Counted from the stretch's first letter, positions 20,994-32,349 are shown. The stretch: 32,349 nt of DNA from Pelargonium nanum (GCA_036897485.1 JAYMTF010000637.1:1-32349); one strand, 5' to 3'. The notes: generated by a model not told the origin, from the sequence alone. Program-made: numbers and translations.

Positions 20994-23719
20994 TCATCGA
21001 TCACGAGCCATAATTAAGAGAACGCGATGTCCTTACTGAACTTATTCTGATGATTTGGGCTTCTTTTACATCATAGTGAAGACTTTGGGAACCAAGTTAC
21101 TAGAATAATATGTAATTATCTAGCATGGTTCCATGTGTTTTATTGTATAGCACACTATACTTCAATATGTATAGAGACCAAATGGTCTTTGCTCTTCAGA
21201 AATCAAATTGGTCTAGACACGAAAGTTAAAAGAATATCATAATTTTCACCTTTATCTTTTTCAAATTCAAATGGAGAAGCAACTTCCAAGGCAATCAAGT
21301 GATGATGTGATGCTTAGCTGATTTAAGGATAAACTTTTATGCATCTTCCGTAAATGAAGAGTTTGTTTAATATTTTTGATATTTTTTAGTGGGAAGGAAC
21401 TAAAAATCTGATTTTTACCATCAATAGCAACAACTCTAAATTTTCAGCTTACTTTGTAGAGGTCTCTTTAGCAAAAAAATGTATGCACACAACTGTTTGC
21501 CAAACAATTTTTTTTTTTTTTTTTTGCAAAATATCTACCTTCTTTTTCATGAGACGCCTCTATCAACATAAACATAAAAGAAGTGGTACCAAACAAGTAC
21601 CAATAAATGAAAAGAAAGGAAAAGGTTAGAGCTCCTAAAATTTGGTTAAAAGGGAATTATGCTTTGATGTGTGGCTTTAAAAAAAAAATTAATTGTTACA
21701 AATTATTTGTTTGCTGAATCAGCAATTATTATTCATTTTACAACGTTAACTTGTAATTTTATTTTTAAATACACATAACATTTTTAGTAGGAAAATAAAC
21801 GGATTGTAATGGTATAGACCATTTTGTTCCAATTTACGTAAGTTGATGAATTATAAAGCCAATAAAATAGGTAAGGGATTAAATTCAAGCAATAATACAT
21901 TATTAATATATAGAATTTAGTCATTTAATTTTTTTGTTGACACCTAGTCATTTAATTTAATTACCCGTTTCATGTTTTTAATATTTAAAGACCAAAGCTG
22001 ATATTCCTGGGACGGATTTCGATGTCCTCGGTTTATTTATTCAAAAAATTTGTTATTGTGACTCAATTTGATAGTGTTATTTTTATGTTTACGGTTTGAT
22101 CTGCGGACTGCGAACCAAGTTGGTCTTCTGTATTTTTTGTCAGAATTGTTTGGGTGGATTGTCTTCAAACCCCCAGCTTAATTTCGTCTTTGTTATCGTT
22201 CTATTTAAAGTAATATAATATTTATTTTCGAGTTAAAAAAACTAGTACCTCGGGTAATCTGATGGTTGGTTTCCAGCTTGACCCAGAGTCTAACTCTCAC
22301 TGCCATAAATTAGTTCATTTATGTTATCGAATATCATTTTCTTGAGTTAGAAGTAATGTTTTGAAAAGTGAGTCCAAATGGTCACAATCACAAGAAATTA
22401 AGAGGAAACTGATGTGAGAATGACACCTTCAATTCAAACAAGAAGACAGGTGCTTAGTTTACTCAATACGGCGGCTTTACGAACCTTTGACTTAAATCTT
22501 CTTATTTTTCCTAACTAATTTGTTTAGCTCAATTAAATTATTACTTCTGTTAGTACCACTTGTTGAAGACTTTAAGTCAACAAAAGCAAGTTTTACCAAC
22601 TAAGTATCAACACTTGTGTAATAGTTAAATTTGACCAAAATATTAATTTTTAATATGCTTGTCATATGACTTACGCAATTGTTAATCATATAACTAAACC
22701 ACCAAACAACCTTTTGTTTTTTCTGAGACAAATTTTAATCTCTCGTGTTTTTCGTTGTTGTTGAAACACGGTTTCTTTTGCTAAAACTTATGAGTAATAC
22801 AGTTGTCATCTTATGAAGAATTTGGAGATCTCTAATCCTTAACTGCATAGAGCTGACAATGCGCATTGAGGATTCGATCATTTTAAAGATTGATGAAAGG
22901 ATTAATACGGCGGCTGATTTCTTAGCAAATTTTACGTTGGAATCGTCCGATTAATATTTTTCTTTTTGTTAACATAGACACTAATGTCATTGTATGTTCA
23001 CATAGAAGTTGAACAACATTGATTATTGTTGGTGGACGATTTCCCTCCATCTCTTGTACAATGCCATTAATATTTTTAGAAATTGCAATATATAATGTCA
23101 ACATTCTAAAGGAAAAGAATGGAAGAACGAAGCATTCTCTCAGATGTAATTGTAATCATAATTTCAAACATCTTCCATAATATTGTACCAGTGAGGAGAA
23201 AAACACTCGGCAACATTGGTGAATTGTTACGTCAGTTTACGTTGACATATTTACGTTCAAGCCATAAAAAGTAAATATAACCTTGATTGCCACGTGTTAT
23301 ATCGTCAACACACGAAATAATGAACACACGCGTTGAAGTCGGACTATTAGTATAAAATTAAAAGGTTATACTACTATATGTTTGTACAAAAGGGGTAATG
23401 ATTGAAATAAAAAATTCAAAATTTTATTTATCTAACTGAGTATATACTATACAGTATATACCGATAAACCCTTCCCCGATTGTACTTGAGAAGATAAATT
23501 TTTTTTATATATATTTTTTTAACGATAATAAGTAAAAGCAAAAGTATCTGTGAAACGTACCAATACACAGAGAGTGGGTATAAGAAGTCATCTTTTCTTC
23601 ACGCGTCTTCTCCAACTGACTTTCTTCTCTGTTTACTCCATTTCATTCATTTCAGACACACAATTTTCCCACAAATCACTCTTCATTGCACAGACACTGC
23701 TTTTGATTTTCGTACGGCG
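20994..23719. other. Long intergenic region; PP2C promoter at right end
   Basis: 2.7 kb of AT-rich sequence. No open frame of note and no recognisable transposon was found. It contains T- and A-runs (for example a T run at about 21510-21525), a near-palindrome gtatatac-tatac-agtatatac at about 23440-23460, and a G-box (gccacgtgtt, core 23291-23296) about 430 bp upstream of the PP2C start. The 5' leader of PP2C probably begins near 23560-23600. Confidence 0.45.
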
Positions 23720-26629
23720 ATGTTGGCGCGGTCGTTTTTCCGGCCGCTTGAGCGGTGCTTCGGCCGCTTCGGTGGTGGGGACAAGCTGATGTGGCACATG
23801 GACCTCAAGCCGCACGCTCTCGGTGACTACTCGATTGCGGTGATTCAGGCCAACTCCAGCATCGAGGATCAGAGCCAGGTCTACGCCTCTCCCTCGATCA
23901 CCTATGTTGGGGTTTATGACGGCCACGGCGGCCCTGAGGCGTCTCGATTTGTCAACCAGCATTTGTTCCCTTTTATTCATAGTAATGATTCTCGCTTGCT
24001 GTACTGAATTGACTGTGATTGTGTTTGCTGCTGTCTGTTTTGTGGACGCTGGTTTTTGCTCCAATTTGGATGTGTTTGGCTAATTGGATGTGTTTGGCTG
24101 GTGGGAAAATGTGGGAATGGAGAAGAAATTCGAGCTGTTGGGAGGTTGTTTTGTTTTATTCATTTATGGTGACTGGTTTCATCATTAACCGCTCAGTTTT
24201 ATGGCTTTTGGCAATTGATTGTTGAAATTATCTGAACTGTTTGTTTATTGGTTGGTTTCTGTGCAAAATTGTTGCCTTGCATCATGTAGACCTTGAATTG
24301 CCAATTATGTGGTTTTTCGCAAACTGTGTGTGATGAAAATTGTTGAGCTAAGCAATTAGTGTATTTTTTATGCTTAAGCTTAGTCTGGTTGCTTGGATTT
24401 ATGTGAAAGTGAAGAAATGCGCTTCATATTTTAATGAAAACAATTTGCATTTGTTGAGCTAGGCTTAATCATTTTCTTGATTGTTTGTTTTATAGAATTT
24501 GCTATGGAGCAAGGAGGATTATCAGAGGATGTAATAAAGAAGGCTTTTGGTGCCACAGAAGAAGAATTTGTGCGTTTGGTGAGGCAAACAATGCCAGCTC
24601 GGCCGCAAATTGCTTCTGTTGGATCGTGTTGTTTAGTTGGTGCAATCTCTAATGATGTTTTATACGTAGCAAATCTTGGGGATTCCAGAGCTGTTCTTGG
24701 GAAGAGAATAATAGATGGAAATAAAACTAAAGTGGTGGCAGAGAGGCTGTCAACAGATCACAATGTTGGGGTTGAGGAGGTCAGAAAGGAAGTCAAGGCA
24801 CTTCACCCTGATGATTCACATATTGTAGTGTATACTCGTGGGGTTTGGAGAATAAAAGGCATCATACAGGTAAATTTGCTTTGTTCTTAATCTGTTAATG
24901 TTTGCTGCTACTGCAAATTATTGTTGGTGTTTTTTGATCTGGGTGGTTCCTGGCTCAAAGAATCTGTATGAAACTGCTTGAATGATTTTTGCATCAAATT
25001 TATCACGGTCACATGCTACATTTAAATATTAGCCATTGCTGTAGAAAATATTTTGAAACTCAACTCATGTTCGTTGCTATAATGGATTGAATGGAGTTTG
25101 TGGTACTGTTGGTACAATTATTGTTCTTTGTATCTTCCCAGGTTCGTTATGTACTTCCTCAGCTCTTGATAATTATTTGTTGTTGAAGCTCTCTATTATG
25201 CTATGGGGCTATAGTGTACATTTATGATTAGCAAGTAAAAACGGCTGTATAAAGAGCCTTCAAGTTCAAGAGTTGTGCTGGCTAGGTGCTGCTTGAATAT
25301 ACAAGATGAATGTCCAAATGGCTTTGACAAACTGACTGGGTCATAAATTCAAACCATCAATCTAGCAAATCTTTAAAGTTTAGACAAGGGGCATATTTAG
25401 GCTATATTAAATATAATATATAAAAATATATAGAACATCCTACAGGAAGAGCAAAATAATCCTGCATCTTGGTATGCAACTGTAATTGCGATCCCGTTCT
25501 ACCGGGTAACATAAGAAGAATTTTGGTGGATGATTTAATAGGTGACAGCTAACAGGCAGTGAACCAAATTTCAAATTGCCTCAATAACATCTTGATTCCA
25601 TCCCTAAAAATGGAACTAGCAATTTCCAATAGACACAAGTTTGTTTGTGGACCTTCTATCTCCTTAATAATCCCACATACTATGCTATGTAAGGTTGGAA
25701 CAGATTTCCACTGGCACATAGCTGTTCTTGTATAAAGTGAGACGGGAAATGCTGAAAGCATTGCCTTTGTTATGTGCAAGTGAGTCATCTTTATGCATGT
25801 TATAATAATGACGGAGTGATATTCTGCTTTCTTTTCAGTTCAGTTTTCACATGACACGCATAATTTGATCGCCTTTAATTTGACTTATAACAAATGTGCA
25901 TTTATTTATTTGGTCTCACTCTGTTATATGTCTGCATAGTTGATGGTTGGCTGAACTCTAAACCATGTGATGGAAGATGCTGGTCTAAATAACTTTCTGT
26001 TTCCAGGTTTCAAGATCTATTGGTGATGTTTATCTGAAGAAACCTGAGTTCAACAGAGACCCATTTTTCCAGCAATTTGGAAACCCCATTCCTTTAAAAC
26101 GACCCGTAATTTCAGCAGAACCTTCAATCCTTGTTAGGAAGCTTAGGCCACAAGATTTATTCTTGATATTTGCATCAGATGGCCTATGGGAACAGCTGAG
26201 TGATGAAGCAGCTGTAGATATCGTCATCAACAACCCAAGAACTGTGAGTAGTCTTACCTTTAAGTGAGCTTGGAGCATAATTCATCACTATGATATCATC
26301 TTACATAGTTTATTTCAATATTCTATGCAGTTCTGGGTGACATTATTCTTGGTCTGCTGACAATATGTTGTTTTTGGTCTAATGTTCTTCAGGGAATCGC
26401 TAAGAGACTGGTGAGAGCCGCCCTTGACGAGGCTGCTAAGAAGAGAGAGATGACATACAATGATGTAAAGAAAATTGAGAAGGGAATAAGGCGGCATTTT
26501 CATGATGATATTACTGTGATTGTGATTTACCTTGATCACCTGAGAAGCTCCTCTAACTGTAAGTTTAAGCGTGGAACTATTGGAAGCACCAAGGCACCAG
26601 TGGATATCTGCTCTTCAGATTCAGATTAA
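23720..26629 (+). CDS. PP2C63: Protein phosphatase 2C, clade D (PP2C63/At4g33920-like)
   Basis: Four exons, 23720-23981, 24496-24869, 26007-26243 and 26393-26629, give 1110 nt and 369 aa. This is a Mg/Mn-dependent Ser/Thr phosphatase. Metal- and substrate-site motifs are all present: IEDQSQV (E49-D50), [16 protein letters not shown] (D67-G71), [22 protein letters not shown], '[15 protein letters not shown]' from residue 213, '[19 protein letters not shown]' (D270) and '[16 protein letters not shown]' (D329-D330). The clade D hallmark '[20 protein letters not shown]' spans the exon 2/3 junction. It matches Arabidopsis At4g33920 closely from memory ('NPIP', 'AEPSI', 'RTGIA..RLVRAAL'). Clade D phosphatases dephosphorylate plasma-membrane H+-ATPases and are inhibited by SAUR proteins, which restrains cell expansion; this is family knowledge and not shown by the sequence. 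The C-terminal tail is slightly shorter than in Arabidopsis. Intron 2 (1.1 kb) is the longest. Confidence 0.93.
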
Positions 26630-27132
26630 GGTCAAGTAGTGGTTTTATATATACAGTAATCAAAGAAAAAATAAACACAGAAATGATTGTTTCATAAGAA
26701 AAATATAGCATTAGTGTAGATAATTGGGACTGTGTGATGTGAACTGAAGTAGTAACTAAATGCATCATCCTAGACTTAGTTTTCAGATTTCGCCTTGTTT
26801 AAGTTGATAGGAAAAGTGAAACACCCAATTTTGTTGATTCTTTTTACCCATATAGTGTTCTATGAATGCAAAGATAGATTTTTTTACTTAATTGAGTCTC
26901 CCATTGTTCATCCATATTTCTTTCTCCTTTTAATTAGTTTTGCAAACAAAAAGAAATAAAGATGTGTCAATTTGGGTTTCGGATCGAATTTGTTTGGATT
27001 TAGATTGATAAAGTGTAATATGAATCTAATCACAAAAGGGGTTCGGATCAAATAAAATTTTGGTTTTTAGTGTAAAATGAACAGATTTGTCCAATCTGAT
27101 CCGTATTTATTATGATCTAAAAATTGATTGGT
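26630..27132. other. PP2C 3' UTR and intergenic sequence
   Basis: AT-rich and non-coding. Phrases such as 'ttcggatcgaatttg' and 'ttcggatcaaa' recur between 26980 and 27060 and hint at low-level internal repetition. No element could be defined. Confidence 0.4.
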
Positions 27133-27297
27133 TTGGATAGAGGAGTTGTTTCTCGCTCCCCAAAGGAAGCGAGACCTTAAACCCCAAATCCCACCCCATA
27201 CTGTCGACAAAGCGGCTCGAACTTGTGAGTTCAGAGGGAATCCAAAAAGTTTTAACCACTTGTCCTAACATGTCTTGGTGATTGGATAGAGGAGTTG
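27133..27297. repeat. 16 bp target-site duplications flanking the SINE
   Basis: ttggatagaggagttg occurs at 27133-27148 and again at 27282-27297 with no mismatch. Length and perfection are typical of target-primed reverse transcription by LINE machinery. Confidence 0.9.
27149..27281 (-). mobile_element. tRNA-derived SINE with intact target-site duplication
   Basis: This is a 133 bp insertion read on the minus strand from 27281 to 27149. It starts 'caccaagacatg' and contains an A-box (taggacaagtgg, fitting TRGYnnAnnGG) followed by a B-box (aagttcgagcc, fitting GTTCRAnnC), as in RNA polymerase III promoters of tRNA-derived SINEs. Its 3' end is gcgagaaa, a short A-tail. It is bracketed by perfect 16 bp direct repeats, ttggatagaggagttg, at 27133-27148 and 27282-27297. 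No coding capacity is expected. Perfect duplications mean a fairly recent insertion. The family name is not known to me. Confidence 0.85.
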
Positions 27298-27730
27298 AAT
27301 AGGATAGGATAATGGTCTCCAGTTCCAGTACATAAAAGGCAAGCAAGACTTGGTTGCTAATCTTCAACAAGAAATTAAGATACATCAAAATCTAAACAAA
27401 CACAAGCAATTCCTTTCCTTCACACAAAATGTAACTTAAAAGAAGGAAAATGGGCAACAGCTTCAGCCAAATTTTTAGCAACCCGACCTTTCACACTACA
27501 AGTCAAAAGTCAAGTACAATGACTTCACTTCAAAAGAAGGTTTCTAAGAATGTAGAAATTGATAATCCTACACATTAAGGAACCCAAAAGGACTCTTATA
27601 AAAGCTAAACTCTCTACGCAAGTTTTCTTAGAAACCTAAATACTGCTCCTAATTAAGTCCCAAGTAAGCAATGCAGCAGCCATGTTTCTTATGTTATCAT
27701 CATACCAAAATACAGCCACAACCTGTATCA

Positions 27731-27857
27731 TCATTTCAAGAAATGAGGACTTATCAACTTTGCCACCTCGAGAAACCAGACACATTCCTTCCCTCCAAAT
27801 ATCTTCTTCAGCTTCTCATCACAAACAATAATCTTCTTGTTTTTCCTTTTTTGGATC
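27731..27857 (-). pseudogene. Orphan C-terminal exon of a SWIB-domain gene
   Basis: A minus-strand block after a plausible acceptor (tctag|GATCC) reads 'NKKIIVCDEKLKKIFGGKEC' then 'VWFLEVAKLISPHFLK' and stop. It is the second half of a SWIB domain, as in plant mitochondrial or plastid SWIB proteins. Frames conflict at its start: the expected 'DP' of the family motif LQDP-NKK lies in a different frame from NKK, because of an extra base in the A-run. No first exon is seen upstream (27858-28640), so it cannot make a SWIB protein by itself. The intron-side sequence (ctagaacagtggcaagaaaa) resembles that beside the intact SWIB exon 2 (ctggagcaaaaacaacaaaa). That resemblance, plus its location 0.8 kb away on the same strand, suggests a partial tandem duplicate. 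Confidence 0.7.
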
Positions 27858-28647
27858 CTAGAACAGTGGCAAGAAAAACCAGAATCAGTTACTAAGTACA
27901 AGCAGAGTCGACAGGGCCATTGTTGTAGAACACATAGTAAACTGCGGAGAGAAAGAGGATATCGATACAATTGGTACCCACATTTTAGTCCCAAAATACG
28001 TAATCACTGTAAATTTTAAAGAAAAAAAAGAATTAGATGCTAAAGTTTTGTTTTCAAATACAATTTTACTCACCAAAATCATGGTTGCGGATTATACAGG
28101 AATACGATGCAAAATTACCGTGTTTAAACTCACACATTTTATGTCTTTAGCTTTCAAAACATGCATGTCCTACATGCACAATTAATGCTATTGTATTGAT
28201 TCTATCGTGCATAATATATTGGATATTGTTCATAATCATATAAGACCCTCTCTGGTAATTGGACTAAAATAATATAAGGCTATATACAAAATACAATCCT
28301 CAATGGAAGCAGAAGAGCTAGCATGAGTAGTTGTATACAGACGAGCAGCTGTTCTTTGCACCACTACTCCGCTGTAATTGAAATAAGACTGCAATACAAA
28401 CTGCCCGCCCAACACATAATAACAAATGGATAATGCAAACGCAAATGAAAGCATAACTAGCAACTATACCGGCACTTAACAGTCACATTGCAAATGAAAT
28501 TCAGTGGTTACATCTGCACCCAAGTAATAACAAAAGCAAGCAATCCAGGTTGCAAACCAAAATCAGCAGATGCCACATACATAAAATCATCTCCATTGTT
28601 GATTAGCTATTTTTAACATACCCTAACACTAAATTTTCAGCTTGTTT
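27858..28647. other. Spacer between the orphan SWIB exon and the SWIB gene
   Basis: This holds the intron-like flank of the orphan exon (27858-27900) and the probable 3' UTR of the intact SWIB gene (up to 28647). Nothing else is recognised. Confidence 0.4.
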
Positions 28648-30065
28648 TCAATTCTTGAAGTGAGGAGAGACTAGCTTCGCCATCTCAAACATTCCAACAG
28701 TATCTTTTCCCCCAAATATCTTCTTCAGCTTATCATCACACTTGATAGTCCTCTTATCATTTGGGAGCTGGAGCAAAAACAACAAAAAGCCAAATCAGTT
28801 CAAAGTTGAATAATATTGTAGACAGATAATACCCAAATTACGGGTCTTTTCATCAACTTAAAAACAATGCAACAAGTCCAGATGTGGGGTAACAGGTTGA
28901 AATCAAGGGTAACCTACTTGAATGGGCAGAACAGATAGAAAAAAAATGATTAGGCATAATAGTCTCAACATTCACATACCATTGAGCACTTGGCAACATT
29001 TCATACATTACTGCCTTCATACACTTAAACATACAAATAGTAAAGGTGTTTAAACAAGACTCTTTTCAAGACAATGAAAGCCAACAAATCCTTAGTATTA
29101 CAAGCCAAAATACTCATTAAAACAAGAATAACATTTCATCTTTAACAAGAGAAACCACCCTAATAACAAGATTCCACAACCGCACATGAATCCCTAACAA
29201 ATCAACCATATTCAAATCCTATATAAGATAGCAGAATACCCAATCTACTAATCTGCAGGGCAAATCAATACTTGAGTGATAAGGATACAAAAATGTAAAC
29301 AGGCAGTACCGATCATATATACATTTACTAACAAAGACAGAAAGTATAAATAAAAAAGCCCTGTATATAACAAAACATGACTACAGCAAGAGCAAAAAGT
29401 ATCAGCAAAACCCATGTATAATTTTGACCATCGAATAAACTCTGATGAACATAAATGATAGCAGCACATTTAAAGATATCACAAAAACATTACATAACAA
29501 AACATCTCATTCAAAACCAAAAAAAAACACGAGTAAGAAACAGCCTCATTCATTTTTAATGAGAACAACAACCACTAATACACTGTTTTCACAAAACCCC
29601 TAAATCATCTAAACCCTAATGATAACACATTCGTAACAGCATACAAGGGTATCACAAACCAAGTATCTCAAACACCATAGACACATATACTAGAAATCGG
29701 CTCAGTCCAAACCAGAATCAATCAAGTATTATCTAAAGTTTCAACAAAACCCCCATTTCTTGTTTACCAGCGTATAAACCCTAAATCGCTTAAGAGCGTA
29801 AGAGAAATCGAAACTGAGAGGACAAGAAAGGGACCTGAAGGTTCTTGGCCTTGATGTAGGCCCAAATCAGCTTGGTCGCCTGTGGGCGGGTGACTTCTGG
29901 GGCACCAACAATGGCTTGCAATTCCTTGGAAACAGGCAGGAGTTTCTGTAAGCCTACGCCTTTGGTAGCCTTGGCCTCGGTAGCGAACGTAGCAGCGCCC
30001 AGAAAACGCTGGCTACCGCAAGCCTTGGAGAGGAAGGAGGAGAGGACGGTCTTGGACATGGCCAT
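28648..30065 (-). CDS. SWIB/MDM2-domain protein, probably organellar
   Basis: Two exons, 29835-30065 and 28648-28767, join in phase 0 (351 nt, 116 aa) across a 1067 bp intron. Residues 1-30 (MAMSKTVLSSFLSKACGSQR..) are Ser- and Arg-containing without acids, which fits a mitochondrial or plastid presequence. The SWIB domain follows from about residue 40: 'LQKLLPVSKELQAIVGAPEV', then 'RPQATKLIWAYIKAKNLQ', with 'LPNDKRTIKCDDKLKKIFGG' and 'FEMAKLVSPHFKN' from exon 2. Small single-domain plant SWIB proteins occur in nucleus, plastids and mitochondria, and some act as nucleoid-associated DNA-compacting proteins (family knowledge). The MAMSKT start is chosen over a longer in-frame start at 30185 because it gives the normal length and targeting peptide. 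A broken copy of exon 2 lies just downstream at 27731-27857. Confidence 0.92.
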
Positions 30066-30387
30066 GGTTGTGGTTGCTTGCTGTGACTGAAGCTGTGTGA
30101 GAAATGAGAGCTTTTTGTTTGAGTGGGAAGACGAAAACGAAGGGATTTTGTAGAGGAGCCGAGAGGCCCGCCTGTAAACCCCCACGTCGCTGTGTGAGAG
30201 TTGTCGAAAATACCCTTCGGAAACAATTTCAAATTTGAAAACCCGGCCCGCCGAGGCTCATAAATGGTCTGTTCCTGTTCAAAACCCTAGCTTGACCCAT
30301 CTCAGGTTGGCACTGCTTTTTAGGAGTTTTGTTCATTTTAGTCTGGAAAATAATTTTGTTAAACTATGAGGATTCATATGATTTTGT
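30066..30387. promoter_or_regulatory. SWIB gene 5' leader and promoter
   Basis: The first 120 bases upstream of the start are open in frame but probably 5' UTR. Beyond about 30230, 'acccggcccgccgag' and 'aaaccctag' (a telo-box-like AAACCCTA at about 30282-30289) appear. Telo-boxes are frequent near starts of housekeeping and ribosomal genes in plants. Confidence 0.4.
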
Positions 30388-30479
30388 CCGATCAAAAAAT
30401 TGGTTAGATTGACTTCAAGTCGGTATAGCTTTTTCGATCCAAAAATTGGTTAGATCAACTTCAAATCGTTATAGCTTTA
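30388..30479. repeat. Two-copy 46 bp direct repeat
   Basis: The phrase ccgatcaaaaaattggttag, then attgacttcaagtcggtata, recurs as cgatccaaaaattggttaga, then tcaacttcaaatcgttatag, with a period of 46 bp ('ttggttagat' at 30400 and 30446). A few mismatches show moderate age. Confidence 0.75.
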
Positions 30480-32349
30480 GGTGTCTGCAATTACTTGTAA
30501 GAAAAATTTATTTTATTATTACAGTTTCTTTAGCATTCCTGTTGGATGCTGGGCTTTCCCTGCTGTTTTGAGAAAAGCAGAAGTTTGTATTAGGTGTCTG
30601 AGCTTTACTAAAGTCCAAAACCATAAGTTATGGATTGGTCACGAACTCATAGCCCAAAATGTATTGAGCATGTGGTTTAAGAAGAAAAGGACAGATGCTT
30701 TTGAGTTTTGACCCATTTTCATGAAAGGTTACTATACACTATACAATCCAACATTTAAAGTCCAGTGCTTGAAACTCCCAACACACACAGAAGCATTGGA
30801 TAAAATAAGCTTTTAAAGTTTAGAGACATTTTGATAAATGTTTTATGAATTTTAGAGTAAAGCACTATCAAAATAGTATAATGAAGAAGACTGATAAATA
30901 AAATAGTGAAATGTATTTTTGAATGTTATCAAAGCGGGGTTTATTCACGATATTTTTGTAACATAGAATAATGATTTAAAAAAACATGGGTGATCGATGT
31001 ATATATTATATTTTTTTTAAATGGAAAAAGAATTTCATTGATATTGATGAGTGGTGCATTCTTACACATTTTCAATTTTACTACCATAATTCTAACTGTG
31101 TATTAAACCAATGAAAATTGCTTATAAAGGTGACTAAAAGTATCTAACCTTTAATATTATAAACTTTACCCAAAACATGAGGACCCATAAGGAAACAAAT
31201 TAAGAAGGAATAATAATTATTCATGATGGATAAAAAAAATAAAGACTAATGTTGATTATTGGGTCCCCCCGTAAACAATAAATCACCGGGGGGAGAAAAG
31301 AGATTTCCATGTGAGCTCATGAGAATAGATGTCAAAATGAATTGATTTATAAGCAAAGCTTTCTCACTATCACTTAATGGTATTCATGTAGACATTAATG
31401 TGGAAATTCAAATTCGATGAGGAATTTTTTGATATATTAAATAAATTGAAATGAGCCGTACGATTTTGATTGGATCTTAAAAAATCGGTTAAAATTTAAA
31501 CTTGTACTGAGAGAGTTTTACGTTTTGATACAATCTTAGTTGAAATAAATTAAATTGAATTGAATTTCTTTCAAATTGTATATCCGATGTTCATAAATTC
31601 AAATACAAATTGCACGTGAACATATTTGTTTGAATAGACATGTCAACCGCTGTCAATCTTCAATCTTGATAGCTTGGCCCCATGCACCACACAAAAATGG
31701 ATGGTTGCAGATGAACAAATGTTAGAGCTTACTTGTCACTCTCTCGTTGGATTGTTCTTTGGATACACCACATCATGGCCCATGCTCAAATAATCTTAAA
31801 GAGCTTAGAGTACAAATCACACATATTACAAATGCAAATTACATAATCGCCAGCTACTGTGAGCGAAGATTATGGCCCACTATATCATAATCATGCTACA
31901 CTAATTATAGATGGCAACGCTTTTTTCTTGTCTTTATATTTTGGGTTAATTAGTTTTGTCTCTCCTAAACTGGAATTATTTGTGGATTTAATCCCTGGAC
32001 TCAAAACCATATGGTTTTGACCCTTAAAGTTTCAATTTTTTTAATTTTGGCCCTCTAAACTTGCTATAACAAGTTGATGACTGCCACCTCACCTATCCTC
32101 TTCACGTCAGCTACTAGATAGCCTCCACGTCACCTCGGAGCGCCACATCACCACTCAACCTTTATCCTTAATGAAACGTTGTGCTTCAAAATACTAATTC
32201 CAAAACTCAATATCCAGAAAAAGAAAATTGTAGATGTTTCATTTTGGATTGAAGGTTGTCTCTTTTTTATTGATTTATATTGTTGTTATTATATATCATT
32301 TGGTAGAAGCTTCGAGTATCCACACACACAATCTATTTTGACTTTATGT
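30480..32349. other. Gene-poor intergenic stretch with repeat traces
   Basis: No gene is supported. The end region (about 31960-32165) has phrases such as 'tttaatccctgga', 'tttggccctctaaactt' and 'cacgtcagc..ccacgtcacc', which match the style of a dispersed plant repeat ('ggtccctaaactt ... cacgtcagc'). It has no domains and no clear ends. Confidence 0.4.

Noticed and set aside
30066-30185. Longer SWIB N-terminus starting at an upstream in-frame ATG
   Set aside because: It would add 40 residues of 5' UTR-like sequence before a good presequence start (MAMSKT); family length fits the shorter form.
1-32349. CRISPR arrays, bacterial operons, organelle DNA, rRNA or tRNA genes
   Set aside because: None seen; the window is ordinary plant nuclear DNA, and I found no evidence for a novel multi-gene system.

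Overview
This window is nuclear DNA from a flowering plant, most likely a eudicot. The evidence is AT-rich intergenic DNA, short GT-AG introns in compact genes, and protein families with close Arabidopsis counterparts. Nothing suggests organelle or bacterial DNA. I cannot fix the species; a woody rosid would fit, but that is a guess. I rebuilt gene models by hand from splice junctions and reading phase.

Layout, left to right. 1-4150 is gene-poor and holds a decayed LINE (about 2230-3402) and a small MITE-like inverted repeat (3928-4093). 4151-5079 (-) is an unnamed gene for a small basic protein, with a degenerate tandem repeat in its probable intron. 6102-7157 (+) encodes an ADA1/Hfi1-type SAGA adaptor, with an intron in its 5' UTR. 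7952-12051 (-) is a four-exon Mpv17/PMP22 membrane protein gene. Its 2.8 kb first intron carries a Stowaway-type MITE and other repeat debris. 13192-15114 (-) is a seven-exon secreted short LRR protein gene of the CaLRR1/OsLRR1 type. 16263-16467 (-) is a truncated SERF/zinc-finger gene fragment, divergent from a two-exon LEA_3-type gene at 16973-17327 (+). 18347-20993 (+) is a three-exon RING-H2 E3 ligase of the RHY1A type. 23720-26629 (+) is a four-exon clade D PP2C closest to Arabidopsis PP2C63 (At4g33920). A short tRNA-derived SINE with perfect 16 bp target-site duplications sits at 27149-27281. 27731-27857 (-) is an orphan SWIB exon, and 28648-30065 (-) is the intact two-exon SWIB gene. 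30066-32349 is intergenic with repeat traces.

The genes do not form a pathway; this is an ordinary euchromatic gene neighbourhood. From memory, ADA1, Mpv17, PP2C-D and SWIB genes are also near neighbours in the Arabidopsis At2g14850-14880 and At4g33890-33920 regions, so the order looks like conserved synteny. The parts most worth a second look are the two broken gene copies (SERF and SWIB), the SINE, the unnamed basic gene, and the repeat load in introns. I found no sign of a new biological system.
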